From an uncultured Alphaproteobacteria bacterium (GTDB lineage Bacteria; Pseudomonadota; Alphaproteobacteria; Bin95): a DNA stretch of 61,781 nucleotides. Positions 1 through 7,581 of this stretch are shown here, piece by piece. The notes under the pieces were generated by a model, which was given only the letters and a program-made list of their open reading frames with translations, had not been told where the DNA came from and searched no databases. Location of the stretch: positions 1 to 61,781 of the forward strand of contig CALLKY010000020.1 of NCBI GenBank assembly GCA_938083135.1, given 5' to 3'. A program made the translations under genes and the position numbers. The stretch's first letter is position 1. Each line of letters begins with the position of its first letter.

Positions 1-62
1 GCACCCTTCAAGGCAGCGATCTGATCTCTCTCGCTGGGCGTGAGATGCGTATAGTTCGACAT
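1..62 (-). CDS. IS30-family transposase, N-terminal fragment cut by window edge
   Basis: The reverse strand from the ATG at 62 reads MSNYTHLTPSERDQIAAL and runs off the window. This matches the start of IS30-family transposases, whose N-terminal helix-turn-helix begins with a T-H-L-T-x-x-E-R-x-x-I-x-x-L pattern. Only about 20 residues are visible, so it cannot be said whether the gene is intact. It lies beside the remains of an unrelated IS5-type transposase, so this is an insertion hot spot or a decaying mobile region. Confidence 0.7.
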   Translation of the reverse strand, partial: MSNYTHLTPSERDQIAALKG

Positions 63-109
63 GGCGACACCGTTTCACGTTGTGCATCAGACAGATACCA
101 AATCTGCCC

Positions 110-140
110 GCGGTGTTGCACTTCGCTCCGGAATTCACCG
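110..140. repeat. Possible terminal inverted repeat of the IS30 element
   Basis: Read on the reverse strand, the sequence GAAGTGCAACACC (around 113-125) resembles the terminal repeats seen at several IS30-family ends. It lies about 50-75 bases upstream of the transposase start, where such an end is expected. The other end is outside the window, so this cannot be confirmed by pairing. Confidence 0.3.
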
Positions 141-149
141 GGAGTTCCG

Positions 150-660
150 AAGCGGTCGGACAAGTCGAAGGGCACGCGTCCGCCTTACGATCCGGTGCTG
201 ATGTTCAAGGTTCTGGTCCTGCAGGCCTTGCATAACCTGTTGGAAGAGCAGGCCGACTATATGAGCAAGGACTGCCTGTCATCTTTGGAGATAAAACCCT
301 GTCTCCACCGACCGGCGGCATGACTTGATCCGCCAAGTGGGCCGTGACGTTCGCACCGGCCAATGATGGCGTGCGGCTACCAGAGCTTCTGGACAGGGCC
401 AACACGGCTGGTGACGTGTGGCCAACGGATACCACCTGTCGCTTAGAGAAGAATGCGGCGCTGCCGCAGTAGCGGGGCTTTGTCTCCCGCATCCATCGCC
501 GGAGGCCGAAGGGGCGCGCGCTTGTCGAGCATGTCCTCGCAGATCAGAAGCAGCCCATGGGCTTCTTCATCCGAACCATAGGGGTCGACCGAGCGCAGCC
601 GAAGATCGGTATGGTTAATCTGGCATGCGACATGCGCCAACGGATCTGGCTCACAGTCAG
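150..660 (+). pseudogene. IS5-family transposase remnant (deleted and frame-broken)
   Basis: Two pieces of a DUF772/DDE IS5-type transposase are recognisable. The N-terminal piece (171-281) reads GTRPPYDPVLMFKVLVLQAL followed by an E-Q-A-D-Y segment. The C-terminal piece (about 415-655) reads FVSRIHRRRPKGR, then VEHVLADQK and FIRTIGVDRAQPKIGM, the usual end of this family. The middle of the protein is missing between about 285 and 340. The two parts are in different frames, and a TAG interrupts the C-terminal part near 469-471. The element is therefore inactive. It abuts the IS30-type fragment and lies about 300 bases before a probable selenoprotein gene. Confidence 0.85.
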
Positions 661-923
661 CGAAGCGCCCGCGTAGACGAAATCAGCCCCAAAGGCACCA
701 AAAACGCGCTATAAACCGCTACAAATACGGACGTGAAATCAATGCTATCCACCCATACCCTGATATCAGCCCTGCCTTGGCCGCAAATCCACGTCCTTCG
801 AGGTATCCATCTGCAATCGACGCATAGCCCAATGTCAGACTGCGATCCGGCATCGGTTTTGGGCCGATCGGGCCATCAACCAAGCGGGGACAACACCCAG
901 AAGGTCCTGTAAAGTGCGGTTCT
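661..923. other. No supported gene in this gap
   Basis: Between the transposase remnant and the peroxiredoxin-like gene no forward-strand gene was recognised. On the reverse strand a frame stays open from 973 to the stop at 719-721. It reads rather protein-like (for example LTLGYASIADGYLEGRGF), but it has no clear start codon or ribosome binding site and no family I know. It may be the eroded end of a lost gene. Confidence 0.3.
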
Positions 924-924
924 T

Positions 925-943
925 TTTCGTCAAACGAAAGGAA
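925..943 (+). promoter_or_regulatory. Hairpin overlapping the ribosome binding site of the selenoprotein gene
   Basis: TTTCGT (925-930) and ACGAAA (934-939) form a perfect 6-bp stem with loop CAA. It can be extended by two U-G pairs (924-940, 923-941) that would cover the AAAGGA Shine-Dalgarno sequence at 937-942. This could limit translation initiation at the TTG start at 951. The pairing is seen; the regulatory role is inference. Confidence 0.35.
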
Positions 944-950
944 CTGCAGT

Positions 951-1430
951 TTGATTACAAGACTGGCCGCAGGTCAGACTTTTCCAGACACGACCATCAC
1001 GCTATCCGACGGCAGCACGATGAATCTGCCCGGCGATATGGGTGAAGGCTGGAAAGTCATCATTTTTTACCGAGGTATCTGGTGACCTTACTGTCGACGT
1101 CAGTTGGACGGCTTCAGTAAGATCAAAGCAGATCTCGACACGCACAATATCACGCTGGTAGCAGCCAGCTCCGACCCGCAGGATAAAGCGGCGGAGATGG
1201 CTGAAGAGATTGGCTTCCCGGTTGGCTATGGCGTTAGCCAGGCAGACATCGAAGCCTTGGGTGGTTATTGGGAAGCGAACCGCAAGTTCGCGCAGCCCTG
1301 CGAAGTGGTGCTCTCACCAGAGAACCAGATCGTTCAGCTATCCTACAGCGACGGACCGATTGCACGGACCGAAGCAGAGGACGTGCTGAAGCTTGTCGCC
1401 TTCCGCGAGAAGCAGCGGCAGGGCGGATAG
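951..1430 (+). CDS. Peroxiredoxin-like (AhpC/TSA family) protein with in-frame TGA, probable selenoprotein
   Basis: One frame runs from a TTG start at 951 (AAAGGA at 937-942) to a TAG at 1428-1430, 159 residues, interrupted only by a TGA at 1083-1085. The surroundings read VIIFYRGIW-TGA-PYCRRQLDGF. The TGA thus falls exactly on the first cysteine of the CPYC redox motif typical of redoxin/AhpC-TSA relatives, giving U45-x-x-C48. After the TGA the fold continues normally (ITLVAASSD, FPVGYGVSQADIEALG, FAQPCEVVLSPENQ). Marine alphaproteobacteria are known to carry peroxiredoxin-like UxxC selenoproteins. A SECIS-like hairpin begins 1 base after the TGA. The likely role is thiol-dependent peroxide reduction or disulfide exchange in the cytoplasm, since no signal peptide is seen. 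The alternative is a Cys-to-stop nonsense mutation in a gene next to dead transposons. No selA, selB or selD gene is in the window. Confidence 0.75.
1087..1121 (+). promoter_or_regulatory. Bacterial SECIS-like stem-loop downstream of the in-frame TGA
   Basis: CTTACTG (1087-1093) pairs perfectly with CAGTAAG (1115-1121). Inside it, CGTC (1098-1101) pairs with GACG (1107-1110) around a five-base loop AGTTG. The loop begins 16 nt after the TGA and has G at its second position. Both features agree with the published bacterial SECIS pattern: a small apical loop with G in its first two bases, 16-37 nt from the UGA. Its partner would be SelB. Confidence 0.65.
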
Positions 1431-1451
1431 CCGCAATTGCGATTGCTCGGG

Positions 1452-1477
1452 GGGGGTGGTGCCAGGGCATCACCCCC
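1452..1477. terminator. GC-rich hairpin after the selenoprotein gene
   Basis: GGGGGTGGTGCC (1452-1463) pairs with GGCATCACCCCC (1466-1477), one G-U pair, around a minimal loop. It starts about 20 bases after the stop codon. No T-run follows, so it may be a structural 3' end or a Rho-assisted terminator rather than a classic intrinsic one. Confidence 0.45.
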
Positions 1478-1482
1478 AACTT

Positions 1483-1538
1483 CGCTGGCCCTAAGCGCCG
1501 TGCGTCGCTTACGACACAGCTCGGCGCTTAGGGCAGCG
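1483..1538. terminator. Long perfect inverted repeat between convergent genes
   Basis: GCCCTAAGCGCCG (1488-1500) and CGGCGCTTAGGGC (1522-1534) are a perfect 13-bp inverted repeat around 21 bases. The stem can be lengthened by CGCT/AGCG with one bulged G. It sits between the convergent selenoprotein and cupin genes and could stop transcription from both sides. No poly-T follows on either strand. Confidence 0.45.
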
Positions 1539-1629
1539 CAATCGATCAAATGTCGGTCGTCCGAATAGCTTTCGATGCGCATCGTTTCTCGCGTGGTTTT
1601 CGGAATTGGGCGCTTAAAGCAGCTGGCTT

Positions 1630-2268
1630 TTAGGCGAGCGCACTGCTGAGACCGGCAGGTGTTAGATAATCTTGCGCCTGTTTGCGGTTTGGATCAGCAC
1701 CGCTTTGAAAGCCAACAAATCGACCACTGGCTTCATCCCACCGATTGCGCGGGATTGATTTAATATTCGCACCGTAGATGTGCAGGCTGGTCGCCGGTAT
1801 ATCGCCCAGGCACTCAACTTGGTGAAACGCATTGCGGGCCGGTGCGGCGACGCTGACTTCACCCGGGCCGTTGCGAACGACTTCAGTTTCGATGGGGCGG
1901 CCAGACAAGTCATCAGCAACCGTGTAGCGGCGCTCAAGCTCTTCGCCTTCCAGGCACACAAACACGCCCCAGCAGCAATGGTTATGGATAGGCGCAATCT
2001 GTCCCGGCGCGAAGATATCAATCACAATCGACAAGTCTTCCGCCGCATTGATGTAGAGCTGATAGGAGGAATAGGGCGCACCCGGCTGCAAGCGCCGAAA
2101 ATCCGGGTCCGACATTGTCCACTGACTGGCCAGGTCTTTTGTCAGCGCCGCAATAGCATCCCTGGTTTCCAGCGGCCCGTTCCGCGCCTGGACCAGCTTT
2201 TCGCAGGCCGCGACAAACTCGATAAAAGCGCTGTCGCCAGCTGCAATTGCAGGATCGATATCAGACAC
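1630..2268 (-). CDS. Cysteine-dioxygenase-like cupin, predicted metal-dependent enzyme (COG5553 type)
   Basis: The 212-residue protein has a double-stranded beta-helix core with the metal-binding signature HNHCCWGVFVCLEGEELERRY split over two strands, and a later histidine in FHQVE. This resembles cysteine/3-mercaptopropionate dioxygenases and the COG5553 predicted metal enzymes. The likely role is oxygenation of a small thiol or sulfonated compound, but the substrate is not readable. The GTG at 2268 was chosen because AAGGAAA lies 5 bases upstream and a longer frame would run into the preceding GST gene. It lies 52 bases behind that GST gene on the same strand, so the two probably form an operon for thiol or glutathione-conjugate metabolism. 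Confidence 0.7.
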   Translation of the reverse strand: MSDIDPAIAAGDSAFIEFVAACEKLVQARNGPLETRDAIAALTKDLASQWTMSDPDFRRLQPGAPYSSYQLYINAAEDLSIVIDIFAPGQIAPIHNHCCWGVFVCLEGEELERRYTVADDLSGRPIETEVVRNGPGEVSVAAPARNAFHQVECLGDIPATSLHIYGANIKSIPRNRWDEASGRFVGFQSGADPNRKQAQDYLTPAGLSSALA

Positions 2269-2320
2269 ATCATTTTCCTTTGCTAGAGAGCCTATTCGGT
2301 ATTCATCTGGCGTCTGCAGC

Positions 2321-3265
2321 TTAAGTGCGTTCGACCCGGTATCCAGCGCGCGGGAAATGCACGCACAGGGTTCCGATATCCCCCGCATTACGCTCGACGA
2401 CGATGGTTTCTGCATTTGCGAACCGCAACGTGCCTGCAACAGGCTGTTCACCGCCATCAACGTCTGGATGCACGGTCACGGATGCGCCAACAGCGAGGCC
2501 TTGCGGATCGTTCGGGGCGACGCCAGTCTCTGCGGTCGGCTCCAGGCCCCGGGCACGGGCGATGGCGTCCTCCGGGCTCATACTACTGGCGGCACCATGA
2601 CCAAGCGCGCGGACAGTGTCCTCCCAGCGAACAAGGTTCGGGAATTCGGACAACATAGTTGGACCCCCTTCCCACCGTCCACGGATGAACCAAACGACAT
2701 AGTAAATCTGTGCGTCGATAGCAGCCGGCGCTGGCCCCAGCAGAAACGCGCGCCCATCCTTCAATTGATCGTCCACCCAGGCCAGCGGCGCACGCATTTG
2801 CGCCACGAGATGGGGGAGTTGGGCATTGGCGCGTTTCAAGCCTTCAGCCCAATCCTCTCCCAAATAAAGACGGCCGCGGTCCTCAGCAAAATCCTTTGGC
2901 AGAGTGTCGCCGGCTGAGCCCAGCACCAGCTTCACTGCCAGATCGAACAACGCACCATCTGTCCAACGACTAAGGCACCACATTAATCCGGCTTCAGGTG
3001 TTGGCATGTACGAGGGCTCTGGATGGCGTCGCTCAAGCTCACGAATGATGCATTGGCTGTCGCAATAGATGTCCGCCCCAATCTGCATCACTGGCGTGCG
3101 CCGGTATCCGCCAGTCAGCGGCGTCAGCATTGGTTTTGGCGTTATGCGCGGGATCTCAACGTCACGCCAAGCGAGCCCTTTGATGCCAAACGCCACGCGC
3201 ACCTTTTCGGCCACGGGTGATTGCGGATAGTTATGGAGAATGATCTCCGAAGCGGGGTCAGTCAT
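2321..3265 (-). CDS. Glutathione S-transferase-like protein with C-terminal extension
   Basis: The 314-residue protein starts with a thioredoxin-fold GST domain: IILHNYPQSPVAEKVRVAF, then RRTPVMQIG and the CDSQCIIRELE segment that normally binds the gamma-glutamyl end of glutathione. A helical C-terminal GST domain follows to about residue 235. After it, roughly 80 residues (AVGASVTVHPDVDGGEQPVAG to the end) form a small beta-rich tail not found in ordinary GSTs of 200-230 residues. It probably conjugates or reduces a small substrate in the cytoplasm. It is divergent from the membrane protein gene at 3456 and precedes the cupin gene. Confidence 0.75.
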   Translation of the reverse strand: MTDPASEIILHNYPQSPVAEKVRVAFGIKGLAWRDVEIPRITPKPMLTPLTGGYRRTPVMQIGADIYCDSQCIIRELERRHPEPSYMPTPEAGLMWCLSRWTDGALFDLAVKLVLGSAGDTLPKDFAEDRGRLYLGEDWAEGLKRANAQLPHLVAQMRAPLAWVDDQLKDGRAFLLGPAPAAIDAQIYYVVWFIRGRWEGGPTMLSEFPNLVRWEDTVRALGHGAASSMSPEDAIARARGLEPTAETGVAPNDPQGLAVGASVTVHPDVDGGEQPVAGTLRFANAETIVVERNAGDIGTLCVHFPRAGYRVERT

Positions 3266-3282
3266 GTCACAATTCCTTTTGC

Positions 3283-3306
3283 CCCAAGGTCCTGACCTTA
3301 GGTTTT
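3283..3306. promoter_or_regulatory. Short inverted repeat in divergent promoter gap
   Basis: AAGGTCCTGACCTT is a 6-bp perfect inverted repeat with loop CT. It lies just upstream of the GST gene in the 190-base gap shared with the divergent membrane protein gene. It could be an operator for a dimeric repressor; nothing else supports this. Confidence 0.25.
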
Positions 3307-3455
3307 GATCCTAACACGAACGCATCGGGCAAGCATCAAAAGGAATGCACAAAGTCGAATATGCGCGGCACCGCAATATGCTTTTGGCACCGGACATCCA
3401 CTCGCATAAGGTGGATTCGCGATAACACCAGGGTTCAGAAATATTGATTGATATT

Positions 3456-3881
3456 ATGAGCAAATCACGCCCATCGCGCCTACGAGCCGCGGCACTGTTC
3501 GCAAGTGTTGGTTTGATAGCCGGCACCGCGCACGTGCTCACGAGCGATGCGGAGAATTTGCGGTTATGGCGGGAAGTCCTGCCGCTTGCTGCGCTTGTTG
3601 GCGGCGTATTGGGCGCGGTATTTCGACCGCTTGGTTGGCGCAAAGGCGCACATGCTGCGCTTCTGGCAGTATTCGCTTTTTCGATTGCCTATGGCGTCGC
3701 CGAAACGGCCATCTTGGCCAGCCGGAATGAGGTCTCTGGGTTGGCTGGATGGACCGTAAGCATCTTTCATTGGATGGGCGTGGTGCTTTCCAAGGCCGCC
3801 ATTGGCGCGGTCACTGCAACGCTTGCGGGAGGCTTTGTCGGCTTCTGGCTCCACCGCCGCAACGCTCACGACTTGGACTGA
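3456..3881 (+). CDS. Small multi-pass membrane protein of unknown function
   Basis: The product is 141 residues from the ATG at 3456 (an in-frame GTG/ATT region upstream could lengthen it slightly). Three or four hydrophobic segments are visible: AAALFASVGLIAGTAHVL, VLPLAALVGGVLGAVF, HAALLAVFAFSIAYGVAE and AAIGAVTATLAGGFVGFWL. The tail RRNAHDLD is hydrophilic. No known family was recognised. It stands alone, divergent from the GST gene and followed by a hairpin that looks like a terminator. Confidence 0.6.
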   Translation: MSKSRPSRLRAAALFASVGLIAGTAHVLTSDAENLRLWREVLPLAALVGGVLGAVFRPLGWRKGAHAALLAVFAFSIAYGVAETAILASRNEVSGLAGWTVSIFHWMGVVLSKAAIGAVTATLAGGFVGFWLHRRNAHDLD

Positions 3882-3894
3882 GGCTGACCACATC

Positions 3895-3922
3895 ATTTCA
3901 GCAGATGGCCCACTGCTGAAAT
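3895..3922 (+). terminator. Stem-loop terminator candidate
   Basis: ATTTCAGCAG (3895-3904) and CTGCTGAAAT (3913-3922) form a perfect 10-bp stem with an 8-base loop, followed by TTCCC. It lies 14 bases after the stop codon of the membrane protein gene and before the monooxygenase gene. Confidence 0.55.
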
Positions 3923-3968
3923 TTCCCATACAATTTGCGGCAAACGTAGCATTACAGCGGAAATTGTT

Positions 3969-5771
3969 ATGAATTATATGGACCCTACAGGCGCCGAAGC
4001 GCGGGACGCGATATTTGTGCGGGAGGCTGTCACCGCCTGGCTTGGCGCATTTGAACGCGCGCTGACGGGCGGGGATGCGGCAGATGTCGCAGCACTGATT
4101 GAGGACGATGGCAACTGGCGGGATGTGTTGGCGTTCACATGGCGCATCGTTCCGTATGTCGGCGCCCAGGATATCGCGGCGGCCATGGTTGCGCGCCAGC
4201 CGGTGGTTCAGGCCAAGAACTTTGAGATCAGCCCAACCCGCACGCCACCCCGCCGGGTCAAACGGCTTGGCCGGGACTGTATCGAAGCGATGTTTGCATT
4301 CGACACGGCGTTTGGCCACTGCGAGGGCGTGCTACGTATTGCACCCGCAGGCGACCCGGGGGATGCCTATAAAGCCTGGGTCGTCTCCACCTCCCTAGAA
4401 GCCTTAACCGGCTTTGAAGAACAGATCGGCGCAAACCGCCCATCGGGGGCCGCATATTCCCGTAACTTCGGCGGCGATAACTGGAATGGTGTGCGCGAGA
4501 AGGCACAGGCCTACGAGAACCGGGACCCGACTGTGCTGGTGGTCGGCGGCGCCCAGGCCGGTCTTTCAGCCGCCGCGCGCCTCAACCAGCTTGGGGTGGA
4601 TACGTTGGTCGTCGAGAAATGGCCGCGCATCGGTGATAGTTGGCGCAAACGCTACCATTCATTGGCGCTGCATAACTCTATCCACGTGAACAATCTGCCT
4701 TATCTGCCCTTCCCGCCAACCTGGCCGAACTACATTCCAAAAGACATGCTTGGCCTTTGGTTTGAAGTCTATGCCCAGGTGATGGAAATCAATCACTGGA
4801 CCAGTACAGAGTTCACCAAGGGCGAATGGGATGAAGCCGGGAAATGCTGGGTCGCCACGCTCAAAACCCAAGACGGCAGCGAGCGTATCATGCGGCCCCG
4901 GCACATCGTGTTCGCAAATGGCGTTAGCAGCTATCCGCTAGAGCCGAACATTCCGGGCATTGATACGTTCATAGGCGAGACCATCCATTCCGAAGGGTTT
5001 GATAGCGGCGCGCCCTATGCGGGCAAGCGGGCGCTGGTGATCGGCACCGGGTCCAGCGGTAATGACATCGCGCTCGACCTGCACAGCTTTGGCTGCGACA
5101 CGACAATCGTGCAGCGTGGCTCAACCACGGTCGTTTCCATCGATCCATCTGCCAAGCTGAACTATGCGCTTTATGATGAAGGCTTGCCGGTTGAGGATTG
5201 TGACCTGATCGGCACGTCCGCCACGCCGCCCATGACAGTCAAAGGCTATCAGCTCGCGGTGAAGCGCATGCTGGAGCTGGATAAGGACATGATCGAAGGC
5301 CTTGAAGGTATCGGCTTTAAGTTTGATGTGGGCGAGGACGGCACGGGCCACCAGATGAAATATCGCAGGCGCGGCGGTGGCTATAATCTGGACGCAGGCA
5401 GTTCAGAATTAATGATCAAAGGCGAGATAGGCCTGCTTCAGGACGACACGATTGAGCGCTATTGCGCAGAAGGCGCGCTGCTGAAGGACGGCACCATCGC
5501 CCCCGCCGATGTGATCGTGCTCGCCACCGGATACTACCCCCAGGGCGAGCTGGTGCGCCGGGCGCTCGGCCAGGAGATGGCGGATAAAATCGGCCCGATT
5601 TGGGGTGAGGATGCAGATGGGGAGCTTGCCAATATGTTCAAGCGCACACCCCAGGAGGGTGTGTGGTTCATTGCTGGCAGCCTGACCCAGGCCCGCGTCT
5701 ACTCCAAATATATGGCGCTACAGATCAAGGCGCTTGAAGAGGGCCTGATTGATACCGGCCCTATTGGCTAA
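3969..5771 (+). CDS. Flavin-dependent monooxygenase with N-terminal SnoaL/NTF2-like domain
   Basis: The 600-residue protein has two parts. Residues about 15-150 (VREAVTAWLGAFERAL ... DDGNWRDVLAFTW) look like a SnoaL/NTF2-type cone fold. From about 185 to the end is a class B flavoprotein monooxygenase. It has a FAD-binding glycine motif VLVVGGAQAGLSAAARL near residue 190 and an NADPH motif VIGTGSSGNDIALDL near 357. Between them is FIGETIHSEGF, a variant of the FxGxxxH signature of flavin monooxygenases and Baeyer-Villiger enzymes. ATGYYP near the C-terminus is the usual closing motif. The reaction is probably NADPH- and O2-dependent oxygenation of an N, S or carbonyl group; the substrate is unknown. 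It is convergent with the amidohydrolase gene, with 4 bases between their stops. Confidence 0.85.
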   Translation: MNYMDPTGAEARDAIFVREAVTAWLGAFERALTGGDAADVAALIEDDGNWRDVLAFTWRIVPYVGAQDIAAAMVARQPVVQAKNFEISPTRTPPRRVKRLGRDCIEAMFAFDTAFGHCEGVLRIAPAGDPGDAYKAWVVSTSLEALTGFEEQIGANRPSGAAYSRNFGGDNWNGVREKAQAYENRDPTVLVVGGAQAGLSAAARLNQLGVDTLVVEKWPRIGDSWRKRYHSLALHNSIHVNNLPYLPFPPTWPNYIPKDMLGLWFEVYAQVMEINHWTSTEFTKGEWDEAGKCWVATLKTQDGSERIMRPRHIVFANGVSSYPLEPNIPGIDTFIGETIHSEGFDSGAPYAGKRALVIGTGSSGNDIALDLHSFGCDTTIVQRGSTTVVSIDPSAKLNYALYDEGLPVEDCDLIGTSATPPMTVKGYQLAVKRMLELDKDMIEGLEGIGFKFDVGEDGTGHQMKYRRRGGGYNLDAGSSELMIKGEIGLLQDDTIERYCAEGALLKDGTIAPADVIVLATGYYPQGELVRRALGQEMADKIGPIWGEDADGELANMFKRTPQEGVWFIAGSLTQARVYSKYMALQIKALEEGLIDTGPIG

Positions 5772-5775
5772 CGGT

Positions 5776-6612
5776 TTAAGACGGCGACCAATTATAGGCC
5801 TTAGCGCAGGCACCGCCCATCAGCATGGCGCGTTCGTCTGCGGTCAGTCGGTCCGTTTCTACGAAAGGCTTCACACCCTGTTCGTAGTTCAGGACAGCGT
5901 AGGCGCGTGTCCAATCCGTGCCCCAAAGGCAACGGTCGATGCCCCAGGCGTCAAAGATGCGGGCGAGCGGGTCCCAGATATCGGGGTAGGGATACCCCGC
6001 CTTGGAAAGCGTGCACGCGCCACTGATTTTGATGACGGCGTTATCCCGCTTCGCCATTTCCAACACTTTGGGCAGATTTTCAAACGGCGCATCGGGGGCG
6101 GGCGGTGTGCGTGGCTGGACGATGCCCAGATGGTCAATCACGAAGCGCGTGTTCGGGTGCCGATCAATGATCGCCATGCCGAGATCCATGTTCCCCCAAC
6201 AAAGGAAATTCACCGGGAAATCATTGCGCGCCGCTTCGGTCAGGATGCGGTCAATGCCTGGGTCATCTGCTTTCCGGTCCGGGCCCCGGTCCAGCATAAT
6301 GCGCACACCGACAGTCCCCGGAACTGATTTCCATTCCGCCATGACGTCGGCTGTGTTCGGGTCCGTCGAATCAAACGGCTTCACCAGCCCAAACTTACCC
6401 GGATGCGCCTGCTGCACGATCCGCGCATAGCTATCGTCCCACTGATAGAGTGAGAAGGCGGAGACCAGAATGGCGCCATCAACGCCAACCGCATCCATAG
6501 CCGCCACCATCTCATCACCCGTTACATGGTCCGGCCAGTTTGGCACAGAATGCCAGGGCCGATTGGCTGTGTTGGCTTCGTAGGCGTGGACCTGTGAATC
6601 AATAACGGCCAT
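5776..6612 (-). CDS. Amidohydrolase family 2 (TIM-barrel) hydrolase
   Basis: The 278-residue protein starts AVIDSQVHAYEAN. The Q-V-H pattern is the first metal-site strand of the COG3618-type amidohydrolases related to 2-pyrone-4,6-dicarboxylate lactonase. FVIDHLGIVQPR and LWGTDWTRAY are the later active-site strands with conserved His and Asp. It likely hydrolyses a lactone or decarboxylates a small acid. It is the last gene of a reverse-strand run HAD - EthD-like - TauD - amidohydrolase, which together look like a catabolic route. Confidence 0.8.
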   Translation of the reverse strand: MAVIDSQVHAYEANTANRPWHSVPNWPDHVTGDEMVAAMDAVGVDGAILVSAFSLYQWDDSYARIVQQAHPGKFGLVKPFDSTDPNTADVMAEWKSVPGTVGVRIMLDRGPDRKADDPGIDRILTEAARNDFPVNFLCWGNMDLGMAIIDRHPNTRFVIDHLGIVQPRTPPAPDAPFENLPKVLEMAKRDNAVIKISGACTLSKAGYPYPDIWDPLARIFDAWGIDRCLWGTDWTRAYAVLNYEQGVKPFVETDRLTADERAMLMGGACAKAYNWSPS

Positions 6613-6657
6613 CGGCCATGCTCCTCTTTTGGACGGACATCAGGCTATGCCGCCCGT

Positions 6658-7542
6658 TTAGGCCGCCTGCTGCGCAATGGTGGGTTCATCGCCGACGATT
6701 GTGGTGCGGCGCATATCGCGGGGTTCATCTTCTGGGAACGGACGGGCGCGGTGCATGGTGCGCGGGTTATCCCAGATCACCAGGTCGTGCTTCTGCCAGA
6801 CATGGGTATAGACATATTCGCGCTGGGTCGCGTGTTCGGTCAAGTCTTTGAGCAGGAGCATCGCTTCTGCAAGCGGCATGCCCTCAATTTCACCGGCATG
6901 GGATGAAAGATAGAGCGACTTCCGGCCTGTTGATGGATGCTGGCGCACCAGCGTTTGTCGGACGGGTGCCATGCGGGCCCGTTCCTCCGCGTCAAACGCT
7001 TCGAAGCCAACAGATTTGCGGGAATAGAGCTGCGAATGCCTACAGACCAGATCAGCGACCTCGGCTTTGGTTTCATCATCCAAGTCATCATAGGCGGCGC
7101 GCATATCGGCGAATTGCGTGTTGCCGCCCTTGGACGGGATCGCGCGGGCGTGCAGCAGGGAATACTTGGCTGGAAGCGGCTTGAAAGAGCTGTCTGAATG
7201 CCAAAGCCGGTTGCCAATGCCAAATAACCGGCGCCGATCCTCCCGCGTGTAAACCTTATTGTCTTTATCCAAATTGGATACATCGGCGAATGTTGTCGGC
7301 AATCGGTATTCGTGGGGCTTGCGCAAGTTGGCGCCAATCGAATGCTCAATCTCACCAAGCCGTTCAGTGAACGCCACCTGGGTTTCATCTGTGAACGCCT
7401 GGCCACGGAAAACCAGAACGGCGAATTCGTCCATGCCGTCGTGAATATCCTGCACGTCCTGGTCAGAAATCGGCTTGGTCAGGTCAATGCCTGTAACCTC
7501 ACCGGCGAAACATGGACCGACTTGCTTGATTGATATCGACAT
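6658..7542 (-). CDS. TauD/TfdA-family Fe(II)/2-oxoglutarate dioxygenase
   Basis: The 294-residue protein carries the iron facial triad of the TauD/TfdA family: WHSDSSF with H115 and D117, and a distal His in TMHRARPF near the C-terminus. The 2-oxoglutarate-binding Arg follows in DMRRTTIVG. The N-terminal GEVTGIDLTKPISDQ and FRGQAFTDE are also typical. The reaction is oxidative cleavage or hydroxylation of a small acid coupled to 2-oxoglutarate decarboxylation. The ATG at 7542 has GGAGGAAGAATTC directly upstream, so it is preferred over one five codons earlier. The substrate is unknown; the neighbouring amidohydrolase and EthD-like genes suggest a shared degradation pathway. Confidence 0.85.
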   Translation of the reverse strand: MSISIKQVGPCFAGEVTGIDLTKPISDQDVQDIHDGMDEFAVLVFRGQAFTDETQVAFTERLGEIEHSIGANLRKPHEYRLPTTFADVSNLDKDNKVYTREDRRRLFGIGNRLWHSDSSFKPLPAKYSLLHARAIPSKGGNTQFADMRAAYDDLDDETKAEVADLVCRHSQLYSRKSVGFEAFDAEERARMAPVRQTLVRQHPSTGRKSLYLSSHAGEIEGMPLAEAMLLLKDLTEHATQREYVYTHVWQKHDLVIWDNPRTMHRARPFPEDEPRDMRRTTIVGDEPTIAQQAA

Positions 7543-7581
7543 GAATTCTTCCTCCAATTGTTGCGTGCAGGTGGCTCGCCG

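Noticed and set aside
719-973. Reverse-strand open frame next to the selenoprotein start
   Set aside because: Protein-like in places but without a start codon, ribosome binding site or recognisable family; kept only as a note.
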